DNA of 64,000 nucleotides from Actinomadura rubteroloni. Lineage in GTDB: Bacteria; Actinomycetota; Actinomycetes; Streptosporangiales; Streptosporangiaceae. Below, in pieces: positions 22,597 to 31,810 of the stretch. The notes under the pieces are model-generated. The model was not told the origin of the DNA and ran no database searches. It was given only the letters and a program-made list of their open reading frames with translations. The translations under genes and the position numbers were made by a program. Position 1 is the first letter of the stretch. Each line of letters starts with the position of its first letter. The DNA is taken from positions 1,736,001-1,800,000 of the forward strand of contig NZ_MTBP01000002.1 of NCBI RefSeq assembly GCF_002911665.1, read 5' to 3'.

Positions 22597-25500
22597 TCAG
22601 GCGGGGATCTCCACCTCCTTGCGGTCGGGAAGGACGCGGGCGAGGACGCGGGCGGCGGCCTGGCCGTCGTCGGACGGGCAGAAGCGGCGGCGGAACGCCT
22701 TGTAGGCCGGGGCGGAGCGGCGGGTCACCGCGTCCAGGTCCCGGAGCGCGTCGATCACCTCGTCGGACGTGCCGAGCAGCGGCCCCGGCGCGGTCTCCGC
22801 GAAGTCGAAGTAGAAGCCGCGCACATGGTCCCGGTAGCGCTCCAGGTCGTAGGTGTAGAACAGCATCGGCTTGCCCGTCACCGCGAAGTCGAACATCGAG
22901 GACGAGTAGTCCGTCACGAGCACGTCCGCGACCAGGTACAGCTCCGCGATGTCCGGATAGTCCGACACGTCGATGACGAACGGGTTCTCGCCCGGCTTCG
23001 GCTTGTCGGTGACGAGGTAGTGCGTCCGCAGCAGGAGCACATGGTCGTCGCCGAGCGCCGCGGACGCCCGGTCGAGGTCCAGTTCGAGCTGGAACGCGCG
23101 CTTGCCGATCGCGAAGTGGAAGTCGTCGCGCCACGTCGGCGCGTACATCACCACCTTCTTGCCGGCCGGGATCCCGAGGCGTTCCCGCACGCGCAGCGCG
23201 ACCGCGTGCCGCTCCGGACGGTTCAGCAGGTCGTTGCGGGGATGGCCCGTGTCGAGAACCGGGCCGTCGTACCGGAACGCGCTGCGCAGGAACGGCACGA
23301 CGTACGGGGTCTGCGCGAGCAGCAGGTCCCACTGGGGGACGTCGTGGCGCATCCAGTCCGCGCCCTCGGTCCGCTTGTAGGGCATCGCGCGCAGGTCGTA
23401 GCCGACCTTCTTCAGCGGCGTCCCGTGCCAGCACTGCACGTACGTCTGGCCCTCGCGCTTGTCGAACCAGTCCGGCTGGCGCCAGTTGCCGACGACGAGC
23501 CGGGCCCGCGCCAGCGCCTCGTAGTGCTCGCGGCTCCCCGACAGGACGGTCCGTGCGCCGTCGGGCGGCGGGAACTGCCCGTCCGCCGTCACCCAGACGC
23601 TGTCGAAGCCGAGATCGCTCCGGCGCAGCTCCTCGAAGATCGCGCGCGGGTTGTCGGAGTACTGCCGTCCGTTGAAGCTGTCGAACACCGCGAGGTCGAG
23701 CAGCGGACGGGTGCGGTAGCGCGGGTAGTCGGCCGTCCGGAGCCGGGCCTGCGCGTGGCCGCCGCGCTCGGCGACCGGCAGGCCGACCTTGACGCGGAGC
23801 TGGAGCCCGTCGTCCTTGGCGGCGTGCGGTTCGATCTCGTGGAACCCGACGATGCGCGGCACGGGCAGCCCGCTCGACGCACCGCGCGCCACCACGACCG
23901 CCGTCTCGTCCGTGCCGAGCGCGCACAGGACGTTCCAGCGCCCCTTGCCGAGCGGGAGTTCGACCCCGAAGCGCGGCATCCGCGACGGACGCAGCACCGC
24001 CGTGAACCGATCCCCGTGCCATTCCACCGGCACGCTGTGCTGCTGCCCGGACCGTTCGCGCCGCACGACGAACGCGGCCGGACGTTCGGCGCCCGCGTAC
24101 GTCCCGGACAGGACGAGCCGGTCGTCCTCCTCCCAGGCCACGCGCGTGACCACGGGCGCGGCCTGCCGGACCACCGCGCACAGCTCGCCGCCCCGGGTGC
24201 GGGTGACGACGGCCTCGGCGCGGTCGCGGGCGGAGATCCGGTGGCAGGCGTCGGCGGTCGCGGCCACGTCGTCCAGATGCAGCGCCAGGCCGCCGCTCAG
24301 GGTGAACGTCCAGGTCAGGACGGGTGCGGCGTCGGCGGGCGCGAGGTCGGCCAGCGGCACCCGCGCCCAGAACGACCAGCCGCCGCCGGGCTGCGCGGCG
24401 ACCTCCGCCGGGACCTTCACCGACGTCCCGGCCCCGGCGCGGGCGACCAGCCGCAGGCCCTCGGCGGGCTCGCGGGCGAGCAGGCCCTCGATCTCCAGCG
24501 CGTCGCCGGCGCGGCGGTGCGCGGTGACCAGCGCGTCCGGACGGCGGACGCGCAGCCGGAACCCGCCGGTGCCGAGCGCCCACACCCGCGAGCCGTCCGG
24601 CAGGGCGACCGGGACGGGCCAGCGGTGCCGGGCCGAGCGCGGCGCCTGGACGCCCGCGCGCCGCCGCACGCCCCGCGCGGACACCTCGGCGGCGAGCCGC
24701 CAGTCCACCTGGCGGCGGCGGCCGAGGACCTTGAGGTCGGCCGGGTCGATCTCGGCGACGAAGCCCGTCCCGTCGCAGGAGACCGCCGCCTGCGCCGACG
24801 CGGCCGTGACGTCGGGCCGGGTCACGCGGGTGATCGGGACGCGCCGCAGCCCGAGCTTGTCCTGCGCGACGAGCCACAGCCGCAGCCGCATGTCGCCGGG
24901 GGCCGCCGCGCCGATCCGGTCGACGTAGGCGTGGCCCTCGACGCGCAGCCGCCCGTCCGTCCAGGTGACGGTGTCGACGCGGGCGACGGCGCGCAGTTCG
25001 TCGGTGACGTCGTAGAGCCCGGCGGGCAGGTCGCGATCGGCGTCGTCGAAGAACGGGTAGCCCGCGTACCAGCGGGGCCGCAGCCCGCCGCGCTTGACGA
25101 CGGGCGCGCTCTTCGGCCCGCCGTCTCGGATGAACGCCAGGACTTCCAGCAGGTCGTCCAGGCGGCGGTGTTCGAGCAGGTGGAGTTGGAGGCGCAGCAG
25201 CGCGGGCAGTTTCTCCCGGACGGCCGCCCCGGTGCGCCGGACGGCGTCGGCGCCGAGGTCCACCAGGGCCGCGCGGTCGTCGTCGGGGACGCGCGGCAGC
25301 CCCTCCAGCAGCACCCGGACGTCCACGTCGATCAGCGAGTGCTCGTCGAAGGCGGGCAGCAGGTCGGGCGCGCCGCGCTCGATGCGCTCCCGCAGCGCGA
25401 GGGCCATGCCGACGCGCTGGGCGAAGTTGTCGCGGTCGAACCGGCCCTCGGTGATCGAGCCGGACCGTTTGCGCCACCGGTAGACGACGTCGTCCAGCAC

Positions 25501-26091
25501 GTCGATGCCGGACGCGGCCAGGTGCGCGCCGAGCGCGACCGGCACGTCCTCGTAGAGCCCGTCGGGGAAGGTGAGGCCCTGGTCGTCCCAGAAGCCGCGC
25601 CGGAAGACCTTGTTCCAGACGCAGCGGTCCCGTACGAGCAGCGGACGCTCGCCGAACCGGACCCCGGCGCCCGGACGGGAGAACACGCCGTCGTGCATCC
25701 AGGACCGCCAGGCGCGCTCGCCGTCGATCCGCTCGACCCCGCCGGTCGCGAGGTCGGAGCCGCTGCGCTCCAGGGAGCCGACCATGCGCCGGTAGGCGTG
25801 CGGCGGGACGACGTCGTCGGCGTCGGCGAAGGCGAGGTAGCGGCCGGTGGCGCGACGGATCCCGGCGTTGCGCGCGGGGCCGGGGCCCTGGTGGCGCTCG
25901 TGGACGACGCGGAACCGGTCGTCGCCCGCCGCGAACCGGCGCGCGATGGCGGCCGAGCCGTCGGACGAGCCGTCGTCCACGACGATGACCTCCAGGTCGC
26001 GCAGGGTCTGCCCCGCGAGCGAGCCCAGGCACGCGCGGACGTGCTCCTCGACATTGTGCACCGGCACGACGACGCTGAGTTTCGGGGACAC
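22597..26091 (-). CDS. Bifunctional glycosyltransferase family 2/CDP-glycerol glycerophosphotransferase (TagF-like), copy 2
   Basis: The protein has 1164 residues. The N-terminal GT2 domain (about 1-220) has VVVPVHNVEEHVRACLGSL, VVDDGSSDGS and FADADDVV (DxD). A central region (about 330-780) of beta-rich repeats follows. The C-terminal TagF-type transferase has YVQCWHGTPLKKVGYD, YAPTWRDDFHF, TDYSSSMFDF and GKPMLFYTYDLERYRDH. It should add or polymerise glycerophosphate (teichoic acid-like) on the cell surface from CDP-glycerol, with sugar decoration by the GT2 part. It starts at GTG 26091. It is the downstream of two tandem paralogs; the 192-base gap holds its own promoter region. Confidence 0.9.
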   Translation of the reverse strand: MSPKLSVVVPVHNVEEHVRACLGSLAGQTLRDLEVIVVDDGSSDGSAAIARRFAAGDDRFRVVHERHQGPGPARNAGIRRATGRYLAFADADDVVPPHAYRRMVGSLERSGSDLATGGVERIDGERAWRSWMHDGVFSRPGAGVRFGERPLLVRDRCVWNKVFRRGFWDDQGLTFPDGLYEDVPVALGAHLAASGIDVLDDVVYRWRKRSGSITEGRFDRDNFAQRVGMALALRERIERGAPDLLPAFDEHSLIDVDVRVLLEGLPRVPDDDRAALVDLGADAVRRTGAAVREKLPALLRLQLHLLEHRRLDDLLEVLAFIRDGGPKSAPVVKRGGLRPRWYAGYPFFDDADRDLPAGLYDVTDELRAVARVDTVTWTDGRLRVEGHAYVDRIGAAAPGDMRLRLWLVAQDKLGLRRVPITRVTRPDVTAASAQAAVSCDGTGFVAEIDPADLKVLGRRRQVDWRLAAEVSARGVRRRAGVQAPRSARHRWPVPVALPDGSRVWALGTGGFRLRVRRPDALVTAHRRAGDALEIEGLLAREPAEGLRLVARAGAGTSVKVPAEVAAQPGGGWSFWARVPLADLAPADAAPVLTWTFTLSGGLALHLDDVAATADACHRISARDRAEAVVTRTRGGELCAVVRQAAPVVTRVAWEEDDRLVLSGTYAGAERPAAFVVRRERSGQQHSVPVEWHGDRFTAVLRPSRMPRFGVELPLGKGRWNVLCALGTDETAVVVARGASSGLPVPRIVGFHEIEPHAAKDDGLQLRVKVGLPVAERGGHAQARLRTADYPRYRTRPLLDLAVFDSFNGRQYSDNPRAIFEELRRSDLGFDSVWVTADGQFPPPDGARTVLSGSREHYEALARARLVVGNWRQPDWFDKREGQTYVQCWHGTPLKKVGYDLRAMPYKRTEGADWMRHDVPQWDLLLAQTPYVVPFLRSAFRYDGPVLDTGHPRNDLLNRPERHAVALRVRERLGIPAGKKVVMYAPTWRDDFHFAIGKRAFQLELDLDRASAALGDDHVLLLRTHYLVTDKPKPGENPFVIDVSDYPDIAELYLVADVLVTDYSSSMFDFAVTGKPMLFYTYDLERYRDHVRGFYFDFAETAPGPLLGTSDEVIDALRDLDAVTRRSAPAYKAFRRRFCPSDDGQAAARVLARVLPDRKEVEIPA

Positions 26092-26181
26092 TTCGCCAAC
26101 CTCCCGTCAGACCGCCGGGTCGGGGGTCTCCCGACGGCGCTGACGATGCTAACGGCCCGTGACGAGCCGAGCGCAAGTTGC

Positions 26182-26205
26182 GACGAACTTGTGGATAACT
26201 TCGTC
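26182..26205. promoter_or_regulatory. Perfect DnaA-box sequence inside an inverted repeat
   Basis: TGTGGATAA (26190-26198), the complement of the consensus DnaA box TTATCCACA, is flanked by GACGAA and TTCGTC arms in the gap between the two TagF-like genes. A single box is not an origin; it may be a DnaA-titration or regulatory site or chance. Confidence 0.35.
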
Positions 26206-26283
26206 CCCGCAGACGCCGGGGGCGCGCCCGCCGATCGCGGACGCGCCCCACCTGACCTGCACTGACCTGCGTTTAAGACCGGT

Positions 26284-29200
26284 TCACTCGCTCCCGAGCA
26301 CCCGGTCGAGGATCCGCGCTCCCGAGCGTCCGTCGTCATGCGGGCAGAACTTCTCCTGGAAGGCCCGGTACCGGTCGGCGTTGCGGGCGACGAGCGCGTC
26401 GATGTCCCGGACGGCGGCGATGACCTCCTCCGACGTCCGGAAGAGCGGCGACGGCGCCACCTCGTCGAAGTCGAAGTAGAAACCGCGCACATGGTCGCGG
26501 TAGCGGTCCAGGTCGTAGGTGTAGAACAGGACGGGCTTGCCCGTCACCGCGAAGTCGAACATCGACGACGAATAGTCGGTGATGAAGATGTCCGTGACGA
26601 GGTACAGCTCGGCGATGTCCGGATAATCGGAGACGTCGATGACGAACGGGTTCTCGCCCGTCTTCGGCTTGTCGGTCACCAGGTAATGCGTCCGGAGCAG
26701 CAGCACGTGGTCGTCGCCGAGCGCGGCCGTGGCGGCGTCGATGTCGAATTCGAGCTGGAAAGCGCGCTTGCCGACCGCGAAGTGGAAGTCGTCGCGCCAC
26801 GTCGGCGCGTACATCACGACCTTCTTGCCGGCCGGAATCCCGAGCCGTTCCCGGACGTCCAGCGCGAGCTGGTGCCGCTCCGGACGGTTCAGCAGGTCGT
26901 TGCGCGGATAGCCGGTGTCGATGATCGGCCCGTCGTAGCGGAACGCGCTGCGCAGGAACGGCACGACGAACGGCGACTGGGAGACGAGGAGGTCCCACTG
27001 GGGGACGTCCGTCTCCATCCAGTCGGCTCCCTCGGTCCGCTTGTACGACATCTCCTTGAGGTCGTAGCCGACCTTCTTCAGCGGCGACCCGTGCCAGCAC
27101 TGCACATACGTCTGGCCCTCGCGCTTGCGGAACCAGTCGGGCTGCCGCCAGTTCCCGACGATGAGCTTGGCACGCGCCAACGCCTCATAGTGCTCGCGGC
27201 TGCCTTGCAGAATGGTGCGGGCGCCGTCGGGCGGCGGGAACTGGCCGTCCACGGTGACCCAGACGCAGTCCATTCCGGTGTTGCGGCGGCGCAGTTCGTC
27301 GAAGACGCCGCGCGGATTGTCCGACGCCTGCCGTCCGCTGAACGCGTCGAACACCGCGAGGTCGAGCAGCGGCTGCTCCCGGTAGCGCGGGTAGTCGACG
27401 ACCTGGAGACGCTTCTGCGCGTATCCGCCGCGTTCGTCGGGCGCGAGCGCGACGCGGATCCGCAGTTGGAGGATGTCGTCCTTGCCGCTGTGGATCTCGA
27501 TGTCGTGCCAGCGGACGGTGCGCGGCGCGGGCAGCTCGCGGATCGACCCGCGCGCCACGACCACCGGGACCTCGTGGTCGCCGGTGGCGGCGAGGACGTG
27601 CCAGTTCCCGCGCCCGAGCGGGATGTCGGCGCCGAAGCGCGGCATCCGCGACGGCGTGAGCTCGGCGGTGAACGCGTCGCCGTCCCAGGTGATCGGCACG
27701 CGCTGCTCCTGGCTCGACCGGCGGCGGCGCAGCACCAGCTCGGCCGGCCGCTCGGCGCCGCCGGACCAGTCGCCGGCGAGGACGAGCCGGTCGCCGTCGG
27801 CCCACGCGACGCGCGTCACGACCGGGACGGCCGCCCGAACGATCCCGCACAGATGGTCGAACCGGGTACGGGTCACCGCGAAATGGACGGCGGGCGTCCG
27901 TCCGGGCACGGCGTACCGGGCGTCCGCGCTGCCCTCGGTGCCGTCCAGCAGGAGCTTCGTGCCGTCGCTGAGCCCGAGCGTCCAGATCTCGCCGGCCGCG
28001 CCGACGCTCGGCGTCCACGCGAACGACCGCTCGTCGCCGAGCCGGGCCAGCGGGAGGCGGGCGCGGAAGGCGAGCGTGCCGTCCGGACGGGTCTCGGTCT
28101 CCAGCGGCGCCGACAGCTTGACGCCCATCCGGGTGATCGACGCGGTCAGCTTCGTCCCGCCCGGGAGCGGCTGCGCGAGGACGCCCTCGAACTGCACGTC
28201 GTCGCCGACGCGGCGGTGCCCGGTGACCAGCGCGCCCGGCTGCCGGACGCGCAGCCGCAGCCCCCCGGACGGGATCACCTGCACGCGAAGGCCGTCCGGA
28301 AGCGCCCACTGCAACGGCCACTTCTGCCGCGCCTGCCGGGACTGGGCGAGCGCGCGGCGGTGCTTGACGCCGTGCGCCGACACCTCGGCGATCACCCGCC
28401 AGTCCACCTGGCGGCGGCGGCCGAAGACCTTGAGGTCGGCCGGGTCGATCTCGCCGACGAACCCGGACCACTCGTAGGAGATCGCGGACTGGCCCGAGTC
28501 GGCGGTGACGTCCGGCCGCGCCACGCGCTGGATCGGGATCCGCTTCAGCCCGATCTTGTCGTCGGCGAGCAGCCAGAGCCGGATCTTGGCGTCGTCGCGC
28601 GTCGCGGCACCGGCCCAGCGGATGTAGGCGTGGCCCTCGATGCGCAGCCGGTCGCCGGACCAGCGGACGTCGTCCAGCGCGGCCACCGCGTCGAGTTCGT
28701 CGGTGACGTCGTAGACCGAGTCCGGAATGCGCCGCTCGGCGTCCTCGAAGTACGGGTACTCGGCGTACCAGCGCGGACGCAGCCCGCCGCGCTTCACGAC
28801 CCCGGTGGACTTGTTCTCGCCGACGCGGACGAACCGCAGCACTTCGAGCAGCTCCGGCAGCATCCGCCGCTTCATCAGGTGGAGCTGAAGGCGCGTCAGG
28901 GCGGGCGTGCGGCGCAGGACGTCGTCGCCGATCCGGTCCAGGACGGCGCCGCCGACCTCCATCAGGCCGGGACGGTCCTCGTCGGCGGTGCGCGGCAGGC
29001 CCTCCATCAGGATGCGCAGGTCGACGTCCACGAGCCCGTGCTCGTCGTAGTCGGGGACGAGGTCGGGAGCCTTCGCGGCGACGTGGTCGCGGACGTGCAG
29101 CGCCGTCCGCACGCGCTGGGAGAAGTTCTCCAGGTCGTAGCGCTCGTCGGTGATGGAACCCGAGCGCTTGCGCCAGTGGTAGACCACCTCGTCCACGACG

Positions 29201-29790
29201 TCGATCTTCCCGGCGGCGAGGTGGGCGGGGATGGCGACGGGCGCGTCCTCGTACAGGCCGTCGGGGAAGGTGAAGCCGTGCGCGTCCCAGAACGAGCGGC
29301 GGTACACCTTGTTCCACACGGTGCGGTCGCGGACGAGCCGGGGCCGCTCGGTGATGTGCGTCCCGCGCGTGGTCTTGCCGAACACGCCCGCGTGCAGCCA
29401 CGACTGCCAGGCACGGTCGCCGTCCAGCCGGTAGACGTTCCCGCACGCGAGGTCGGAGCCGCTGCGCTCCAGCGAGCCGACCAGCAGGCTGTAGGCGTTG
29501 AGCGGGACGACGTCGTCGGAGTCCGCGAACGCCAGGTACTCGCCGGTCGCGTGGCGGATGCCGTTGTTGCGCGCGGCGCCCGGTCCCTGGTTCTTCTGCT
29601 CGATGATCCGGAACCGGGGGTCCCGGGAGGCGTACTGCTTGGCGATGACCGCCGAACCGTCCAGCGAGCCGTCATCGACGATGACGATCTCCAGGTCGCG
29701 CAGGGTCTGCTCCGCGAGCGACTCCAGGCACGCGTCGAGGTAGTCCTCGACGTTGCACGTAGGGACGACCACGCTGAGCTTGGCGGACAT
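26284..29790 (-). CDS. Bifunctional glycosyltransferase family 2/CDP-glycerol glycerophosphotransferase (TagF-like), copy 1
   Basis: The 1168 residues are collinear with the downstream paralog: a GT2 domain (VVVPTCNVEDYLDACLESL, VDDGSLDGS, FADSDDVV), a long beta-rich middle, and a C-terminal CDP-glycerol transferase (YVQCWHGSPLKKVGYD, YAPTWRDDFHF, TDYSSSMFDF). ATG 29790 is chosen for the GGAGGGTACGA site just upstream; an upstream in-frame start at 29829 has none. The two proteins are alike along their entire length, including motifs outside the catalytic domains, so they arose by tandem duplication. Likely role: wall teichoic-acid-like polymer synthesis or its glycosylation. Confidence 0.9.
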   Translation of the reverse strand: MSAKLSVVVPTCNVEDYLDACLESLAEQTLRDLEIVIVDDGSLDGSAVIAKQYASRDPRFRIIEQKNQGPGAARNNGIRHATGEYLAFADSDDVVPLNAYSLLVGSLERSGSDLACGNVYRLDGDRAWQSWLHAGVFGKTTRGTHITERPRLVRDRTVWNKVYRRSFWDAHGFTFPDGLYEDAPVAIPAHLAAGKIDVVDEVVYHWRKRSGSITDERYDLENFSQRVRTALHVRDHVAAKAPDLVPDYDEHGLVDVDLRILMEGLPRTADEDRPGLMEVGGAVLDRIGDDVLRRTPALTRLQLHLMKRRMLPELLEVLRFVRVGENKSTGVVKRGGLRPRWYAEYPYFEDAERRIPDSVYDVTDELDAVAALDDVRWSGDRLRIEGHAYIRWAGAATRDDAKIRLWLLADDKIGLKRIPIQRVARPDVTADSGQSAISYEWSGFVGEIDPADLKVFGRRRQVDWRVIAEVSAHGVKHRRALAQSRQARQKWPLQWALPDGLRVQVIPSGGLRLRVRQPGALVTGHRRVGDDVQFEGVLAQPLPGGTKLTASITRMGVKLSAPLETETRPDGTLAFRARLPLARLGDERSFAWTPSVGAAGEIWTLGLSDGTKLLLDGTEGSADARYAVPGRTPAVHFAVTRTRFDHLCGIVRAAVPVVTRVAWADGDRLVLAGDWSGGAERPAELVLRRRRSSQEQRVPITWDGDAFTAELTPSRMPRFGADIPLGRGNWHVLAATGDHEVPVVVARGSIRELPAPRTVRWHDIEIHSGKDDILQLRIRVALAPDERGGYAQKRLQVVDYPRYREQPLLDLAVFDAFSGRQASDNPRGVFDELRRRNTGMDCVWVTVDGQFPPPDGARTILQGSREHYEALARAKLIVGNWRQPDWFRKREGQTYVQCWHGSPLKKVGYDLKEMSYKRTEGADWMETDVPQWDLLVSQSPFVVPFLRSAFRYDGPIIDTGYPRNDLLNRPERHQLALDVRERLGIPAGKKVVMYAPTWRDDFHFAVGKRAFQLEFDIDAATAALGDDHVLLLRTHYLVTDKPKTGENPFVIDVSDYPDIAELYLVTDIFITDYSSSMFDFAVTGKPVLFYTYDLDRYRDHVRGFYFDFDEVAPSPLFRTSEEVIAAVRDIDALVARNADRYRAFQEKFCPHDDGRSGARILDRVLGSE

Positions 29791-30008
29791 TCGTACCCTC
29801 CAGAAGGTCCTCGGCGGGGGGATGGCCACGCGACCGGGCCGTGCGGGGGTCCGTGCCGGGCACCGGTGGGCACGCGGGACGCGACGACACGGGGACGACG
29901 CGACGCGAATGACAGGAGATTACCCGACCTTTGGCTACAACAGCGAGCAGACGGCACCTTTGCCAACACTCGGGAAATACACAGCAAACGGCTGTGACGT
30001 GCCGTGAT

Positions 30009-30908
30009 TCACCCGGGAACACGTACCGCGGTGATCTCCGCGGCGACCGCCGTTCGCACCGCCGCGGCGAGCACGGCGAACTCGTCCGCGCGCGGTGACG
30101 TCGCGCGGAACGCCAGGCCGACGCGGCGGTAGGGGGCCGGGGCGGCGAAGCGGTGCGGGACCAGGCCGGGCGCCGCGCGGGTCTCCACGGCGAGCGCCGT
30201 CTCCGGGACGAGCGTGACGCCGAACCCGCCGGACACGAGCTGCACGAGCGTCGCGAGGCTCGTCGCGTAGGTCGAGGCGGCGGCGCGGGCGCCCGCCTCC
30301 CGGCACACGTCCAGGGCCTGGTCGCGCAGGCAGTGGCCCTCGTTGAGCAGGATGACGTCCAGGTCGGCGAGCGCGGACCGGGGCAGCGGACCGGCGGGCA
30401 GCGCGGCGGCGGCGGACGCGACGAGCACGAAGTCCTCGTCGTAGAGCGTGAGTTCCGTCACGCCGGACGCGGGGACGGGCAGGGCGAGGAGCACGACGTC
30501 CAGGCGTCCGGCGAGCAGTTCGGCGACGATCTGCTCGGTCTGCTCCTCGTGGACCGACAGTTCCAGGTCGGGGTAGTCGGCGGCCAGGCGCGGCAGGACG
30601 ATCGGCAGCAGGTAGGGCGCGACGGTCGGGATGACGCCGACGCGCAGCGGGCCGACGAGCGGGCCCCGGACGGCGTTGACCTCCTCCTCCAGCCGGTCCA
30701 GCTCCGCCATGATCACCTCGGCGCGGCGGGCGGCGCGCTCCCCCGCCGGGGTCAGCAGGACGCGCCGCGTGGTGCGTTCCACGAGCCGGGTGTCCAGCGT
30801 CTCCTCCAGCGCGGCGACGGCTCCCGACAGGGCGGGCTGGCTCATCCGCAGCGCGGCGGCGGCGTCGCGGAAGTGCAGATGCTCGGCGAGGGCGAGGAAC
30901 GCGCGCAA
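30009..30908 (-). CDS. oxyR: OxyR-like LysR-family redox regulator
   Basis: The LysR winged helix at the N-terminus (HLHFRDAAAALRMSQPALSGAVAALEE) and the pair C..C in LLNEGHCLRDQALDVCREAG (spaced eight residues apart) match OxyR's peroxide-sensing cysteines. TTG 30908 gives 299 residues, but homologs have RPTIAQL before this point. The frame does encode SRPTIAQ upstream to 30930, with no ATG/GTG/TTG before an in-frame TAG, while an ATC codon at 30932 has GGAG about 6 bases upstream. The true start may therefore be ATC 30932. No catalase or AhpC gene is adjacent. Confidence 0.87.
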   Translation of the reverse strand: MRAFLALAEHLHFRDAAAALRMSQPALSGAVAALEETLDTRLVERTTRRVLLTPAGERAARRAEVIMAELDRLEEEVNAVRGPLVGPLRVGVIPTVAPYLLPIVLPRLAADYPDLELSVHEEQTEQIVAELLAGRLDVVLLALPVPASGVTELTLYDEDFVLVASAAAALPAGPLPRSALADLDVILLNEGHCLRDQALDVCREAGARAAASTYATSLATLVQLVSGGFGVTLVPETALAVETRAAPGLVPHRFAAPAPYRRVGLAFRATSPRADEFAVLAAAVRTAVAAEITAVRVPG

Positions 30909-30947
30909 CTGGGCGATCGTGGGCCTGCTGATAACCGTCTCCTATGG

Positions 30948-30985
30948 GACGCCGGGGTACCGATCGTTTTCACGGTACCCGGCGT
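30948..30985 (-). terminator. Hairpin between the sulfotransferase and oxyR genes
   Basis: GACGCCGGGGTACCG (30948-30962) pairs with CGGTACCCGGCGTC (30972-30985) with one bulged G; on the minus strand the loop contains AAAACGAT. It begins 6 bases after the sulfotransferase stop and separates it from the downstream regulator. Confidence 0.7.
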
Positions 30986-30991
30986 CCGTCC

Positions 30992-31621
30992 TCAGGAGCC
31001 CTCGGCCATCCCGGCGACCCGCGCGAGCATGGCGGCGCGGTCGTTGAGGTGCGGATACGACTCCTCGGGGATGGGCAGGCCGAGGAACGAACACAGCGGC
31101 TCCCACCCGTCCCCGGCGCGGTAGACGAGCAGACGGTCTTCCGGGACCTCCCTCTTCACCGTCTCGTTGCTGCGCAGGAACACTTCGATGGCGTATTCAC
31201 GGTCTTCGAAACGGCCGCCGAAGACGCCGTCCCAGACGAGCGCGTTCAGCATCGCGTACATGTCCTCGCCGACCGCGCCGGCCGGCTTCTCCTGCGCGAT
31301 GCGGTAGATCGTGGCGAGCGTGCTCTCGTACCAGGCGTCCGGGTCGCGCTCGGTGAGGATGATCTTCGCCTCGGGGTGGCGCGCCGCCAGCTCGCGCCAG
31401 AACCGGGCGGCGGGCCAGTCGAGGGTGGAGCGGTAGCCGCGCAGCAGGCCGTCCCAGTCGGCGGGGCCGCCGTGCGCCACGCGGGCCCAGGCCTCGATCT
31501 GGCCGGGCTGGTCCAGCACCTCGGTCATGTGGTGGCACGGGCCGAGCCCGAGGGTCTCCAGTGCGGCCTTGAGCGAGGTCGTGCCCGTCCTGCCGAAGCC
31601 TGCGCCGATCACGTTGAGCAT
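30992..31621 (-). CDS. Sulfotransferase family protein
   Basis: The 209-residue protein's N-terminus VIGAGFGRTGTTSLKAALE is the 5'-phosphosulfate-binding loop of P-loop sulfotransferases, and ILTERDPDAWYESTLATI (about 90-107) contains the 3'-phosphate-binding Arg/Ser pair. It belongs to the small sulfotransferase-3-like family common in actinomycetes. It transfers sulfate from PAPS to a small-molecule or lipid hydroxyl, or is a catalytically diverged relative; substrate unknown. A GAGCTC(CC) region precedes ATG 31621. Confidence 0.85.
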   Translation of the reverse strand: MLNVIGAGFGRTGTTSLKAALETLGLGPCHHMTEVLDQPGQIEAWARVAHGGPADWDGLLRGYRSTLDWPAARFWRELAARHPEAKIILTERDPDAWYESTLATIYRIAQEKPAGAVGEDMYAMLNALVWDGVFGGRFEDREYAIEVFLRSNETVKREVPEDRLLVYRAGDGWEPLCSFLGLPIPEESYPHLNDRAAMLARVAGMAEGS

Positions 31622-31728
31622 GGGAGCTCCCGATTCCGGAATTGCGTTCCATCACGGACGGCCCCACGTAATCACCCGCGAAAAGTCTTCCGACATCACC
31701 AGTCAGCCACAGTTACTAATCGCCGGAA

Positions 31729-31747
31729 GCCGGTCGGCAATACCGGC
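31729..31747 (-). terminator. Weak inverted repeat downstream of the TetR gene
   Basis: GCCGGT-N7-ACCGGC lies 64 bases after the TetR stop, in a 189-base gap of somewhat higher AT content that has no gene. The short stem makes it only a possible terminator. Confidence 0.3.
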
Positions 31748-31810
31748 CAAGTCGGCAAAATAGGGAATCATTTCGACGCCGCGCCGGCACGCCATCGCTC
31801 TTTCGGGGGT

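Noticed and set aside
22357..29997. Plus-strand open frames of 1200-1300 residues opposite the two TagF-like genes
   Set aside because: Antisense shadows with charged, repetitive translations; the minus-strand proteins have clear GT2 and CDP-glycerol transferase motifs and ribosome sites.
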